A stretch of DNA of 64,000 nucleotides from Hypomesus transpacificus (Eukaryota; Chordata; Actinopteri; Osmeriformes; Osmeridae). The position numbers and the translations under genes are program-made. Shown in pieces: positions 1 through 29,885 of this stretch. The stretch covers positions 682,001 to 746,000 of the forward strand of contig NW_025813938.1 of assembly GCF_021917145.1 (NCBI RefSeq), given 5' to 3'. Positions within the stretch are counted from its first letter, which is position 1. Every line of letters begins with the position of its first letter. The notes beneath the pieces are model-generated. The model made no database searches. It saw nothing but the letters and a program-made list of their open reading frames with translations, and was not told the origin of the DNA.

Positions 1-415
1 CATCCCAGCCGCTTCACATTCGGTTGCGAACCGCTCCAGTGAGAGCTGAAGGTCACGGCCCGATGAAGCCAACAGGACCACATCATCCGCAAAAAGCAGC
101 GACCCGATCCTGAGGTCACCAAACCGGACCCCCTCGACACCCTGGCTGCGCCTAGAAATTCTGTCCATATAGGTAATGAACAGAATCGGTGACATAGGGC
201 AGCCCTGGCGGAGTCCAACCCTCACCGGAAACAAGTTCGACTTACTACCGGCAATGCGGACCAAACTCTGGCACCGGTCGTACAGGGACCGGACAGCCCC
301 GATCAGGAAATCCGGTACCCCGTACTCTCGGAGCACCCCCCACATGAGCCCCCGAGGGACACGGTCGAACGCCTTTTCCAAATCCACAAAACATGTGTAG
401 ACTGGTTGGGCGAAC
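1..415 (-). mobile_element. LINE (non-LTR retrotransposon) reverse transcriptase fragment
   Basis: Read on the minus strand, about 138 codons run without a stop and carry reverse-transcriptase landmarks in order: the motif FVDLEKAFDRVPRG near 370-400, a GLRQGCPMSPILF motif near 185-215, and the catalytic FADD box at 82-93. These are the palm-domain motifs of a non-LTR retrotransposon polymerase that would copy element RNA at a nicked target. The element continues beyond the left edge of the window (3' direction of the element) and loses similarity at about 415, so it looks 5'-truncated, as is common for LINEs. Short open frames over this stretch in other frames are shadows. The clade (Rex1-like or other fish LINE) cannot be decided from this piece. 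Confidence 0.85.
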
Positions 416-2130
416 ATTTGGTTGCATTTGAACTCTCCAATCAAAATGTGCTGATAAAATCTCATACATTTTACATCAGTAAAACAGAACAGGTGGCCAA
501 GTGTGGATCTTGGGGGTCATTATTTATTCAGAATGCTGCAAAATGCAAAAGATGAGCACATTTGTATGTGCATTAGATAAACAGGGAAACACAAGTTACA
601 ATCGGGGGTAACTAATCACAGTCTAAGCAAACAATGCTGGGATCACTGCTAGGCAGCAAGTTGTCATGTTATTTTAAAGATAGTTTTTCACCGGGAGACG
701 TCATTGGGAAAACCTCTCACCGCTGCGCAGTTCAACCCAGGGAAACATCACCATGAGTGTATAATGACTGCCCTATTCCAAAATGTATCTTTTTCCATTA
801 ATCAGTATTTTCCCTAGAAACTGCATGGAGTCCAGCAGAGAAGGACTGGAGTGAACAAAGAAGGTACTTTCCGAGTGCTTAGCCAATTTTCACCAACAAT
901 TAGGTGACTGATAGCAAACTTTATGTGCTGAAATGCAACCTGAGAGATGCGGTGTGTACAGGCATGTTTAAACACGATTTAACGGGACATTCGATGAAGA
1001 CTAATATGACCAGCCTCCTCCCACTTGTAATTCATTTCTGCTATGATGATTGATGTTAGCCTATATACCGCGTTATCAGGACGCACTGGTTCTGTCACGC
1101 GCAGCAGGAGTTAGATCACTCTCCCGTCACCACAAGGCCTTCCCCTACCCTACGGACCACGGCACGATTGAAATGAGTCTTATTTACAGCTCCTTTGTCT
1201 ACTTTAATTATGTCCTTAGGGCTTGGGATGCCTGTATCATGGCAGCCTTTGGCCTGTTAGGCGGGAAGGCATGCGAGGCTCGCTGCATAGCCTAATGACT
1301 TCACGAATACGCGATTCATTGCTAAGCGTTCACTGAAAAATGCAGGATGAAAAAAGTAGGATCCCTCAGCCGTTTCTGGCAGGCCAGCACCGTACTGTCC
1401 TACTGTGCAACCAGCAGAGCCAGTGAGTCAAAGGGAAATCTGGTTTATTAAGCCGATAAACCCCAGAGACCCGCGAACAGTTACACTTCTCCTGGACGCT
1501 TCGACACTTTTCCGGGGATTACAAAAACAACCCGTCTCCTCAGAGGGGGAAGTTGGGGACAATGGGGGTCTAAATGGAATTTAGAGGGTGATTCAAGTCC
1601 TCGGTTGAGAAACACATGGAGAATGGATGTGTGGATGTGAGTGTTCGTCAGTGCAAGGAAGCCCTCTCACTGTGAATGATAGCTATTCAGAAGATGGAAG
1701 GTGACCCAAGTGTGCATGCTAGTTTGGCAGGCGTATCGCCCTGGGTCTCTGTGGAGGGTTTGTGTGTGTTGGGGTTGAGGGGCTGGCGGGTGTCCCTCCC
1801 CGGGTGACCTGGTGAGGGGAGGCTTGGCCCGGGGCCTGGAAGGGGCATCGGGGCCAAAACCCCAGCCTGTGCCGGCTCGGTGTATCCCAGCTGTGTGTCA
1901 GTGTGTGTGTTTGGAATGGGGAGTCGACTTGTGGTATCAACAAGCCCACCGCATTCCAATCTACACAGGCTGTGGTCACGGAAACGTCCACAGCAGCGTG
2001 GCGCGGCCTTGGGGAGAAGTGGGGAGAGAAGAAGACAGGTTTCCAGGGAGACAGAGAGAGAAAGGTATGGAGAGTGAGGAGGAGCCTGAAGGATTGGTCC
2101 TACACCTTTTATAATATATACATAATAAAG
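416..2130. other. Intergenic, no gene recognised
   Basis: I see no exon-like sequence, RNA gene or complete transposon here. Open frames up to about 100 codons exist on both strands (for example 1050-1295 and 1812-2114), but they lack recognisable domains and overlap one another, as expected by chance. The sequence is of ordinary composition, with a short GT-rich stretch near 1890-1910. Confidence 0.6.
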
Positions 2131-2131
2131 C

Positions 2132-2133
<2 letters not shown>

Positions 2134-2170
<37 letters not shown>
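2134..2170. repeat. (TA)n microsatellite
   Basis: About 18 uninterrupted TA dinucleotides, followed to about 2205 by degenerate AT-rich sequence. An inverted pair AATAAAGCCCA (about 2126) and TGGGCTTTATT (about 2208) flanks it, so the tract could fold as a hairpin. Confidence 0.95.
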
Positions 2171-2173
<3 letters not shown>

Positions 2174-2206
2174 TGTATATATATACATATGTATACATAT
2201 ATATTA

Positions 2207-2353
2207 TTGGGCTTTATTCTTACAAAGACAGTTGGAGAGAGACAGGAAAGCAGTGAGAGAGGAAGACATGCAGGAAATGACCCATGGTGATTCTAACCCA
2301 AGCCCCAGCGCTACAGGCGTAGTGGTACATGCCCAGTGAGCCACTAGGGCACC
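2207..2353 (-). mobile_element. tRNA-derived SINE copy (family A), diverged
   Basis: On the plus strand this begins with a CTTTATT-type end, runs through the GACAGG and GACATGCAG blocks, and ends with GTGAGCCACTAGGGCACC. The reverse complement therefore starts with a tRNA-like head (GGTGCCCTAGTGGCTCACTG) and ends in the conserved fish-SINE body. The same family occurs at 33796-34144 (minus) and, in the plus orientation, at about 57388-57530 and 60058-60195. Family assignment rests on the shared block order within this window and on recall of a common teleost SINE. Confidence 0.6.
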
Positions 2354-5318
2354 ACAGTCCAACACCTTTGATCTCAACTTTCTTTACCACGTTGACTCGG
2401 CACTCTCTCTCCCCTGGTTTGAGAGAACCAGCTGAGAACGTTGGGTTCCTGACGAGGAACAGTTCTGTCCGTCTCTTCAGGAATCTTGTGACGGACAGCT
2501 GGGTTCTGGGTTTATGAGCATATATATGATACATCATTAGGTAATTGTTTGTTTAAGTAATGTTTAAGTAAAGTGTTTTGTTAAAGAAACTATAATTAAT
2601 TTGTAACAGTCACAGAATGTGCCATTACAGTAGGTAGGCTACAGAAGCAACACCAGAGTATGACATGAATTCACTCTAATCCTCTGGGTGTAAAACCTTC
2701 TGTAGTTGCAGTACAAGCTGTTTAATGCTGATGAAGTGGTAAAAAGATTGACACAGACTGCTTGGATTTAGGAGGAGAGTTGTAGTTCACCATGTTGACT
2801 GGCTGTGGGATGTGACTGACCTTTGAGGTATAGTGTGACGTAGGTAGCTGTGAACGTGTCAGGAACGGTGTTAGTTGATATGATCGGTGTGGTCAAGCTT
2901 AGCCAATCACACAAAAGGCCTCCGGTTTAGGTGACACTGGAATTTTACGGATCAGTGTGGCTCCCGGCGCATGTTAAGAACTTCTTGACACAGTAAAATT
3001 CCAAACTCATCATTGAAAACATATATTTATTTTTTGGGGCATAGACAGGCCAGTTTGAAGTCCGTGTAATATTGCTTTTGCAAGCGCCATCGCCTTAAGT
3101 TTGAGTCTATCTTGCCCGTGGTTATTTGAATCTGCGCATTTAGGTTTGAACTGGGCGTGATCAAACAGAATCTTCCATTGGTTCTTTCCACTAAACTCAA
3201 CAGCCTCCAGTCAGGATAGTGATCATTACGCACATTCAAACAGAATCTCGTCACGGTTCTTCCACTGTCAAATCTGTGACAGCTTTTGGAGAATGATTCA
3301 CATTAATCGTGAATGGGTCCTGGTTTTGATCTATCTCAGCTTTTATTGCTGTTACACTTATCTGACCTCAAGAATCTCGTTTTTTTCTGTTGCTAAAGTG
3401 GTTTTACATAGGCTACTATAGTGAGAAATACGTTGCAGTCTTGAATAATGAGCGTTAAGCTTAAAGAATTGAATTCCCTGACATGCTTTTTACACGTATA
3501 ATAATGCTGTTATTCCAGGCTGTGTTTTAAAGAGAAGCTTTTCGTTTTTCTAACGACTTCGTTGACGAGCCAACTATAAATGATTCCATCGCTCGCTGCA
3601 AAGCAGGAGTGATTTCTGGGTTGTAAACTTTTAGATATCATTTGTCCGTCACTATGATAATAAAAGCTCCAGAGGCAGGAAATAACCAGAGTGGGGCCTG
3701 CCAATACAATGTCCGTCATAAACAAGAAACTTAAGGAGCTCCATAATCAATATGCACTTCACATCTCAATGGAGGACCGCATTCCTTCCAGGAAACAGGA
3801 TCCTTTATATTAGCCACCGCCGCGTAAAACAACAGAGACCAGAGACATCAATCAAATCAGAGACCGTTTTTTAACACCTCTTCCCAACCCACTTTCTGTC
3901 TATCTGTCTGAGGGCCTTGAAACGTCAGAAACAATAAGAGATGACCTGCCCATTCCCGAGGCAGGTTCACATGTCTGGAAAACAAAATGTGAAACGAGGT
4001 TTGAGGTAGTAAACATCGACACAGGAATCCTGAGGGCTCAAGTGACAAGAGCTGCAGCGGTTCCAGCAACCACAACCCGCTGATATTCAGGGGCGTGACT
4101 GACGGCCTTGTTTTAGAGCTTTCTAATGGAAGCAGATGTTAATGGTGGGTGCCTTTTCAGCATCGCTGGCGTGGGTGACCTACCCTATTACAGTACATCC
4201 AGCCTCTCGCTCTCACTCTGGTTTTCCCTTATTTTTTTTTGTTCCAGGAATACACTTTGCATGTCTAGATCCATCATAAAACCATTAAAGTGTAACGTTT
4301 TTCTTTTTGGAGTGAGAAATGCCGCCGCGCTTCCTGAGAGCTCACCAGTTCACTCTGGGCTGGGTATGTTCCCTTTCCCAGGTGCAGGTTGCACGGGCAC
4401 TCAAACCACTTCCAGAGACTAGGGAGTATCCCCTTTTAAGACGATGAATTTAAAGGGACACGCTTTGCGTGTGTAACAAAAAACATCTCCTTTTCATTAC
4501 AGCACACTCCCATTTAACATTTTCTAATGTCCATCCTTTCATCGGCAGCAGCGATTCCACAGATGTTGAGGGTGGGAATTTTCCTCCCTTTTGTTATTAG
4601 CCGACTATAATGATTGAGGCTAAATGAAATGACAACCTATGGCATGATTTTCTCTGAGTAGCCAAAACTCTGGCTATAACTTTTGTTCTCTGCATGCTCA
4701 TCACTAGCCTGTACACATTACGGGGTAGGAGAAAGTAACAACCGTCAATATAGGCAGTATGTATACACTGACCAAAATAAATCATGTGTGCATCGATAAT
4801 CAACACTAATAATTTATAAATATGTTAATGTTTTATGGCTGGCATTATCTGTGTTCTTGATCGTGAGCTACACCAAGAAAGCATTGTGTTATTGACATAA
4901 TTGTCCCTCCTTTCAATGCTCATAAAGAATACCAGTTTTGGGGGGGTAAACTAGCTTCTTATATCCAACATGTTTTCCACATTCAAGTGTTGGTTTAGCC
5001 CTGAATGGACTAATACTGATACCAGCAGAAGGCATTTGTAGTCAACTACTGCCATCTTGTGAGCAGTCTGTCTCGTTTAAAGCTGCATCACCCAGAAGTG
5101 AATTTCTCCAAAAATTGTCACTGTAGAACTAAGGATGTTTCAACGGTATTTGTTTGTTATATTTGAGCTTGCATGTATACTCTTCAAAACTGAAGTTTCA
5201 TATACTATAATGCTGCAAAACACCCTCTGTATCAATATAACAATATGTTTTTGTAGGTTTGGGAAATATACCTATGTTTGACTTGCTTCATGGAATTGAT
5301 GTTAGATATTACCGTGGC
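2354..5318. other. Intergenic, no gene recognised
   Basis: No exon, RNA gene or complete mobile element can be supported. Small open frames (3027-3254, 3510-3725, 3857-4075, 4126-4422, 4597-4806) have no recognisable domain and no conserved-looking splice structure. Confidence 0.55.
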
Positions 5319-6367
5319 CTACTATGTAGGGATGGGACATATGGCACTGACGCATCGATGCTTGTGTCGCAAAACCAATACGCACAGTTTCGAAAAAGTG
5401 GTTTGGAGCTTGTGTGAAAAGACGATACCACGTGATTGATGACGTTCAATGCTTCAGACGTCACAAACTGGTTCAAAGTTTTGGCGCACTTCTAAACCTT
5501 AGAAGAGGGAAAGAAACCAGTGCTTGTCGTCTTAATAGGAGGTGAACACTACATTGGCAGAAGCGCAAACAGTTATTAATAGAGTACATAGTTATTATTA
5601 GAGGACGATTAGAGAATTATCATTAGCAGACGAGAAGAAGGTTATATTAGCATAAGAGTAGTTCAGCAGCAGAAGAGAAGTAGGTTATATTAGCAGAAGA
5701 GTATAGTTCATTAGCAGAAGAGTAGTACAGTTGAGAATTATTAGCAGAAGAGCAGAAAATAAAAGACGATAGAGTATGGATGCTACCGGAGTAAGAAAGC
5801 GATTCCCCTGAACCCTGTTATGGTACACTGCCTTTTTATATTGCACAAGCACACCCCCACAAGTATTCCCCCGATTCACAATACATATCACAAATGTAAG
5901 GAATGAGACAGCTATATAAGCAGAGTGGTTGTGTAAGCTACCGCTCTGTATCAGCAGCCATTTAATACTTCCATACACTTAAGCATTCTACCGCCCTTAT
6001 ACTGTTTGCAGAACATTACAAAGTGTGGTGTAGACCAGTACATCACAGTAAAACATATTTATTGTATGAAAATTACACAGTTCTCAATACACATGTATGG
6101 TTTTAATGAATGAATACGAAAATTAGACCATCACGTAGCCTTACAAAAATGAACGACATTGAATAATTAACGAGGCCAAGTACGACAGAAACTACTGGTA
6201 TATCGCATTCAGTTGGTTTAAATGGCTGCTATAATTTTAGCTGACCACTAGATGTCCCTGTGCTCTCCAATTTCAATGCGCCAATAGTTCGGCTCTTTGG
6301 TTCGGAGCAATCCGGAAGAAACCACCAAAGCTTCTCAAGGCATCGTTCGCCCATCCCTACTACTATG
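5319..6367. mobile_element. Non-autonomous hAT-type DNA transposon with 8-bp target duplication
   Basis: The element proper is 5327-6359 (1033 bp). Its ends are inverted: it starts TAGGGATGGG and ends CCCATCCCTA. It is flanked by a perfect 8-bp direct repeat CTACTATG (5319-5326 and 6360-6367), the target-site duplication length typical of hAT elements. The interior has no long open frame, only short AGCAGAAGAG-rich repeats around 5590-5760, so it depends on a transposase supplied elsewhere. It lies about 100 bp downstream of the sub1 polyadenylation signal. Confidence 0.88.
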
Positions 6368-6449
6368 ACATATGCTGTATATCAAACCAGATTGAAAAAG
6401 CAAGAGAAATCCACAAAGACGCACACTTAAATTAAGAGGCTTAGTAGCC

Positions 6450-6455
6450 TTTATT
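6450..6455 (-). promoter_or_regulatory. Polyadenylation signal of sub1
   Basis: TTTATT on the plus strand is AATAAA on the minus strand, 277 bases downstream of the sub1 stop codon. The 3' UTR is therefore placed at roughly 6430-6731. Confidence 0.65.
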
Positions 6456-6731
6456 GTGCTATTCAATACAAAGTACACTTCAGCACTCTCCATAACATAA
6501 CTATACCCACCAGCAACAGACACACAGCACCCACTCATACACACTTTGATAGATCAAAAACAACACAAACGTCACAGCACATGCAGGAAAGACTATTTGG
6601 GACATAACTGCATCTGGCTAGTTAAAAAAGAAATCAGTTGTTTACAAAACCTTTTTCTGCCAAATGTAAAAGTTGGCGGCAAACAACTAAAATCACTAGG
6701 CAAGCTCATGTTTTGTGGCACCGCGAGGGTG

Positions 6732-8044
6732 TTATATTCTCTTTACCGCATCATCGATCTCAGAGATCTGGTCCTTCAGCTGGCTCCACTGTTCTGGGTT
6801 CAAGGAAATACCTTGAAAAGGCAATAGACAAGAGTTAACAAACATTGCATAATTTTCTGTGGCCTGAATTTTCGAAGTTAAGTGTTTTCAATTGTTATTT
6901 CGCATCTGAAATGTTCCATTCATTTACTCTATGATAATCTATTTTAAAGGAAACCAGGGGAAATGACAATGGGAGTGTTTTCCAGCAGAGAGATTACCTT
7001 TTTTGCCTGGCTTCATCTCACCATCTTGGTTCATCCAGTATTCTCGGATGTCGATCAGCACTTTGCCTTTGAAGTCTCTCACGCTGACATATCTCATTTT
7101 ACCAATCTGAAACAACAAACACAGGATTTTTTAAAATGTATTTTGTATTTGTATTTTTCAAGGCTCAATATATAATATGTTGGCCTAAATATGTTATGTA
7201 TATATCTAAATATGTAAATATGTAACATTTTATGTTCTCGTTTTTTTTGTTGTTGAATAACTTAAAATAACTTTAACTTAAGAATATCAACCATGTTATT
7301 AATGTAACAGTACATGTAGATGTGAGGATGCTGTGTAGGAACATGCACCCCTGACTTGACTCGCACCTGGAACATGTTGTCTTCCTGGTTGGAATCCCCC
7401 TTGGCGTTGGCAGAACCTCCAGGCCGGGAGCTCTCCCCACTCTTCTGCTTCTTGGCCGGCTTCTCAGGTATGCTGGGCTTCTTCCTTTTGGCCTGGGAGG
7501 GCAGGTGGTGGAGGGACAGATTTCTTCAATAACAGAGGATGTGGCTGGCGAATATATTTTTCTTAGTAAAAGTGTGTGTGTTTGTGTTGGGGCATATTAA
7601 AAAGAGAGGGTGACCTACACCCCTGTTGAATTGGAAGTGGTGTTTCCCAGCCATGTAAAGGTGCCATATGTGTAAACACAACTGTCAGACCAGGGTGATG
7701 AGCGTGGCGTTATTACAGTAAACAGAAGCGATGGGGAAACTAATGTTTATTTTTATTAAAGTGCAGTGTATTTCAGAAGAATGTAGGAATTGGAGTCATG
7801 TTAAGCTTGACTTCTGTGTTCCGTCTCGTGCTTGGAATGATCATCTCTGAAAGATTATAACTAAAAAGGTAACCAAGAGCCTCAGATACATTTTTATTCC
7901 TGGAACGTTTATGTTACAAGACAATGTTTTTGAAGGACATGAGGGTATATGGGATGTGGCCAAAGAGGAACATACCTTGGTCTCCACCTCGCTGTCAGAG
8001 TCACTACCAGAAGTAGAAGACAACACTTCCTTTGACTTGGGCAT
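6732..8044 (-). CDS. sub1: SUB1 / PC4, RNA polymerase II transcriptional coactivator p15
   Basis: Four coding exons join in phase: 8044-7976, 7492-7367, 7106-6998 and 6811-6732, giving 127 aa, the length of human SUB1. SUB1/PC4 is a nuclear single-stranded-DNA-binding coactivator acting in transcription initiation and in DNA repair. The N-terminus is the acidic serine-rich tail ([20 protein letters not shown]), followed by a lysine-rich linker (about residues 24-55). The conserved ssDNA-binding domain occupies about residues 62-127 ([36 protein letters not shown]). The start is fixed by the human-like N-terminus and by an acceptor CTGCAG immediately before AATG, so the 5' UTR lies in a separate upstream exon. 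The gene is head-to-head with zfr. All splice sites are GT-AG and nothing is broken. Confidence 0.97.
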
Positions 8045-9271
8045 TCTGCAGATGTGAACAGATACGGTTTACGCAGGGAAACACTGCCACCAACAGGCCA
8101 CTCAGTACAGTGCAGATTCAACTCAGATGCTCATGCATTGCAATATTTCTAATAGATCATTTCTAAGATGGACGGTAAAAATATATTAGTCAAAATACAG
8201 GACCAGAAATCTAAACAAACGTACACATATCCATTCATACTCAATCTTGATTGTTATACTGAACCAATAGAAATCTATTTTAGATTAGCTTTCAAGAGCC
8301 ACTACCAATATTAATATATATTTTGCTTGAATAAAAAAATTGGCTTCATTCACTGACAAGTTTGCAGTGAGGCTTAAAGCATTGCTATGGTGATAGCTGA
8401 TCTGCTACTAGTACTATGTTGGAAAGGTGTACATTCCATTTGACACATGCATCTAAAAATAATAATCACCGTTGTTGACCTATTAAATTCCCAAATGGAT
8501 TACCACCTGCCTTCGTTCCCCATCCTTGGTCCACATGTTAAGATGCCTGTTGGCACAGCTACTGAATAACAGGCAGAGGGACTGCCCTGCCCCCGATAAC
8601 TAACCGTAACATGCGAGTTTACCTCCCGCTGCCCAGACGAAGGCCACAAATCTTTGTGGGCGCCAAGGCCTAGTGTGTAAGGACCATTCTCTGTTGTGAC
8701 TGAAGGTGCTCTTGCTACACGCATCCGTTATTGAAAACCCTTGTCCAGCTTGGTAAACACGGATGCTCGACAAAGATCGAAAACAATAACATGAAATCCA
8801 GTACCACTGCAGCGGTAGCGAGCTTGCAGGTACAACCTCATAACGTGATAACAAGCAAGCAGTGTCACTAGATAGTATTGTTTAGAGGTATATTTAATTT
8901 ATACTCCATTAATTATATACTAGCAGCTAGGCAAACGATAGGTAATAGCAAGCTAAAATGACTGATTTCGTTGGAATACAACAGTCAAACGTACTCTGAA
9001 CTCCAAAACGTAAAGTGTAAAGCTAACTAGTTAGCTAGCTGTGGCTAGTAAACAATAAATAATATAACCAGGAAGGTGGGATGCTATATGGCTATCGATA
9101 CCGAGTAGAGCTATAATTTTTTGCCACTCTCTAGCTGCCACCTGGTTTGCAGACTAGATGGGATGTCTACAAACTACAGCAATATGCCAGGTTTTGCGTT
9201 TAATTTAATAAAGAATTGATTCTAGTCAAACAAATGCATACATAAATGTTTGTGATTAAAGTAGGCTTACA

Positions 9272-9330
9272 TGGCTGATGACTGAAAAAAGATCCGGCGG
9301 TTGCAATGGGAAGAAAGCGTAGTTGAGATG
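9272..9330 (-). other. sub1: Probable 5' UTR exon of sub1
   Basis: On the minus strand the sequence ...GTCATCAGCCAT is followed by the donor GTAAGCC at 9270-9264. The first coding exon of sub1 starts directly at an acceptor, so a noncoding leader exon is required, and this is the best donor in the region next to the divergent promoter. The upstream limit is a guess. Confidence 0.55.
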
Positions 9331-10056
9331 CGTTTGGTGTTTGAAAAACTGCTGAAGGGCCGCACTATGGGCCGCACCAGCTTTTGTGTTCAGCGCAATA
9401 TAGTTTGGGAAATGTAGTTTTTAGATTCTGGCGTTACGCTCGCCTACACACATGGAAACACATTCATTATGAATAAGTACAATAATCTACTTATTTCAGG
9501 GACCGAGGATCCGGTAATAGTGCCTGACCAATTTGAAACTTTTACTTAAAATTGTATGGTACACATATGTCAGGAATAAAGGAAGTTGAATGGCATAGGG
9601 ATTTATTTTATTAATGTGCAATCGGTTGTCACCAGTAATTTTTTGGAAGACTTAAAAATTAGCCAGTAGCTTGAACGTTCCTTAAATATTTGACGATAGG
9701 CTTTAGATAAAGCCTTTGGAAGTACATAAAATAATTAAGACGGAATAAGGTCTACCAGCTTCTTGTGATAAACTTGTTGATAACTGATACAGGTGTTGAA
9801 GAGACTATCAGTTGACAAGTTAGTAGAAATTGTGGAAACTGATTTTGGCTAGCGTAAGTAAGTCATTTTGTTTAACCTGTTTATCTCAAATATATCGTTT
9901 TAGTTCGACCTTGAATTTTATCACTCATGCTTGAACTACAATACCCATGTGTCTATTAGAGACAGCCCTGAAAATGTAGTGTCACTTCCTGTTTCGACCT
10001 TCTCGTATAAATGCTCTGGTTTATGAGTCAGAGTTCGTCAGAAAAAAAGGAACCCA
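9331..10056. promoter_or_regulatory. Divergent sub1-zfr promoter region
   Basis: About 0.7 kb separates the sub1 leader exon from the zfr start codon. It contains two sequences resembling the ZNF143/THAP11 (SBS) site ACTACAATTCCC in opposite orientations: GGGAAATGTAGT at 9407-9418, near sub1, and ACTACAATACCCA at 9935-9947, near zfr. An ETS-like CACTTCCTG lies at 9983-9991, about 65 bp before the zfr start codon. Such motifs are usual in TATA-less housekeeping promoters. The motif calls are by eye. Confidence 0.5.
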
Positions 10057-28153
<18,097 letters not shown>

Positions 28154-28158
<5 letters not shown>

Positions 28159-28214
28159 GGTTAGGCCCAGGGTTAGGGTTAGGCCCAGGGTTAGGCCCAG
28201 GGTTAGGGTTACCC
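28154..28214 (+). repeat. Telomere-like TTAGGG tract spanning the zfr stop codon
   Basis: TTAGGG hexamers alternate with TTAGGCCCAGGG blocks. The zfr stop TAG (28156-28158) is the TAG of the first TTAGGG. Spacing is in multiples of six, so five more TAG codons follow in the same frame before the tract ends in GGTTACCCCC. Confidence 0.9.
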
Positions 28215-28258
28215 CCAGAGCCTCCTCTCCCCCTCCCATCCCCCCTCCATAACTAGTC

Positions 28259-28280
28259 TCTATATATATATATATATATA
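28259..28280. repeat. (TA)n microsatellite in zfr 3' UTR
   Basis: Eleven TA dinucleotides about 100 bp downstream of the zfr stop codon. Confidence 0.95.
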
Positions 28281-29246
28281 CACATACCTCTCTGTTGTCA
28301 CTGCTATTAACAGCTGGGTGCCTCTTGTTGTAACGGGAGTCCAGTGTTACATCCAGCTTGGTCTTGTTGAGCGATAAGCTCACCTGTCGACCTGCAGCTG
28401 CACAGAAGGCTGCAGAGTTCAGATGTGTCTGTGGTGTGTGGCTTTAGCTGTAGACCGGGCCGGCCTGGGGATAGCACCTACACCTCTGCTAGCTGAAGTT
28501 CTTTAATCCTTTATGCTTCTCTAATCAAATGACCTTGACAACTGCTACCCAAGTTCTGCAACCACTCCTTTTTGGAGTTTTTTTTATTTTATTTTTTTTA
28601 TTAATATTTTTTGGGGTTACAATTTTCATTGGATCAGGTAATAGATTGAATATGACTCCCGATGTTAAGGTCTTTTTCTAGTTTCATTCAGAGGGTTGGC
28701 CGTTAGTTTATACCCGTAGTGAAGCACATAATTTGGTCTGTCATATTTTATGTTCCCAAGATGTCATGTACGAATATGGTTTATTTTTAAGTGTTTAATG
28801 CAAGTGGTATAATGCTATGGTCTTGTCAAAAAGCTGGACTGCAATGTTAACAAGCTGCTGTGGATATGTAGTACATTTCTGAAGAAAATACTGATTCCTG
28901 AGATATTTGTGTTGGTAGTGTAGTTATCACTAAACGTATCTCTAATATATATGAAAATATTCCTATAGTCTTGCAATAGATCAGTCTTTCGGTTTGTTGA
29001 ACGCATGGCAGTGTTGAGATTTGTTCTTGTATTATGGCTTTTTAACTTTTTTTTGTTTTAAAGGATTAATGAGGAAATTAATGGATTGGTCTTTGAATTG
29101 GTTTGACGTTGGATGGATTAATCAAATAATCTATACAATAAGAAAAGATTGGGTTGGGAAAAAAAGTAATGTTGATGTTGTAATTGCGGTTCAATGTAGA
29201 TCCATTATTTGATTGTCTGCCTCTATCTCTGCTTTACGACAGGCAG

Positions 29247-29252
29247 AATAAA
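29247..29252 (+). promoter_or_regulatory. Polyadenylation signal of zfr
   Basis: Canonical AATAAA about 1.09 kb after the stop codon, in AT-rich sequence, followed by a GT/T-rich stretch near 29270-29300. The 3' UTR is therefore about 28159-29270. No other gene is visible in it. Confidence 0.75.
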
Positions 29253-29659
29253 GACATTTCCTGAATGAAAGTTTGGTTTTCTCACTTGAATCGAGTTTTA
29301 CACCATACACACAAAGGTGGTGGAGGGCGGGGAGCTGACATGCCGTGTAAACGTTGGATTAACCCAAATCTTTTTTGCAGATTGTCATCCCAAGAACATA
29401 GCTAAACCCTTATGGTTTAAGAAAGCAGCTAATCCACTTGTAAGGGGGCACCACCAAAATGTATTTATATTCATAACGGCGTTTTTGTTTTTTAGTCAGC
29501 CGGTCGTATTTTTTTAGATAAAGGCTTTAGGACTTGAGAGTGGTTGGAGGCAAGAATTCTTTGCATGTCAGTTAGATGTGACTTGATTCAGTTATTTAGG
29601 CCTAATGCCGTTTCGTGTAGTAAAATATATAAACAAGCTATGTCTCTCCCCCTCCTTCC

Positions 29660-29885
29660 TCCCTCCCTCCCTCCCTCCCATTGGCTGTAGATACTGTTAA
29701 CTGGTAGAAAATAGATTGACAGCATCCGCATCCAATAGAACAGTGAGGTCTTATAGCTTCATCCAAAACCGACCAATAGGAGCCGTTTATGGGCGCGGTC
29801 AGTTAAATAGCAGGTTCAGTCTAGTAGTGTTTCGAACGACCAACTGTTTGGAGCAGCACCTTTTATTATCGGGAAAGTTGACAAT
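29660..29885 (+). promoter_or_regulatory. mtmr12 promoter and 5' UTR with three CCAAT boxes
   Basis: An inverted CCAAT (ATTGG, 29680-29684) and two direct CCAAT boxes (29732-29736, 29773-29777) lie 110-205 bp before the mtmr12 start codon, after a CCCT-rich tract at about 29650-29679. Several CCAAT boxes at this distance suggest NF-Y control. No strong TATA box is seen. Confidence 0.55.

Noticed and set aside
1050..2256. Cluster of open frames of 80-117 codons near the left end
   Set aside because: Mutually overlapping, running into (TA)n, with no similarity I can recognise.
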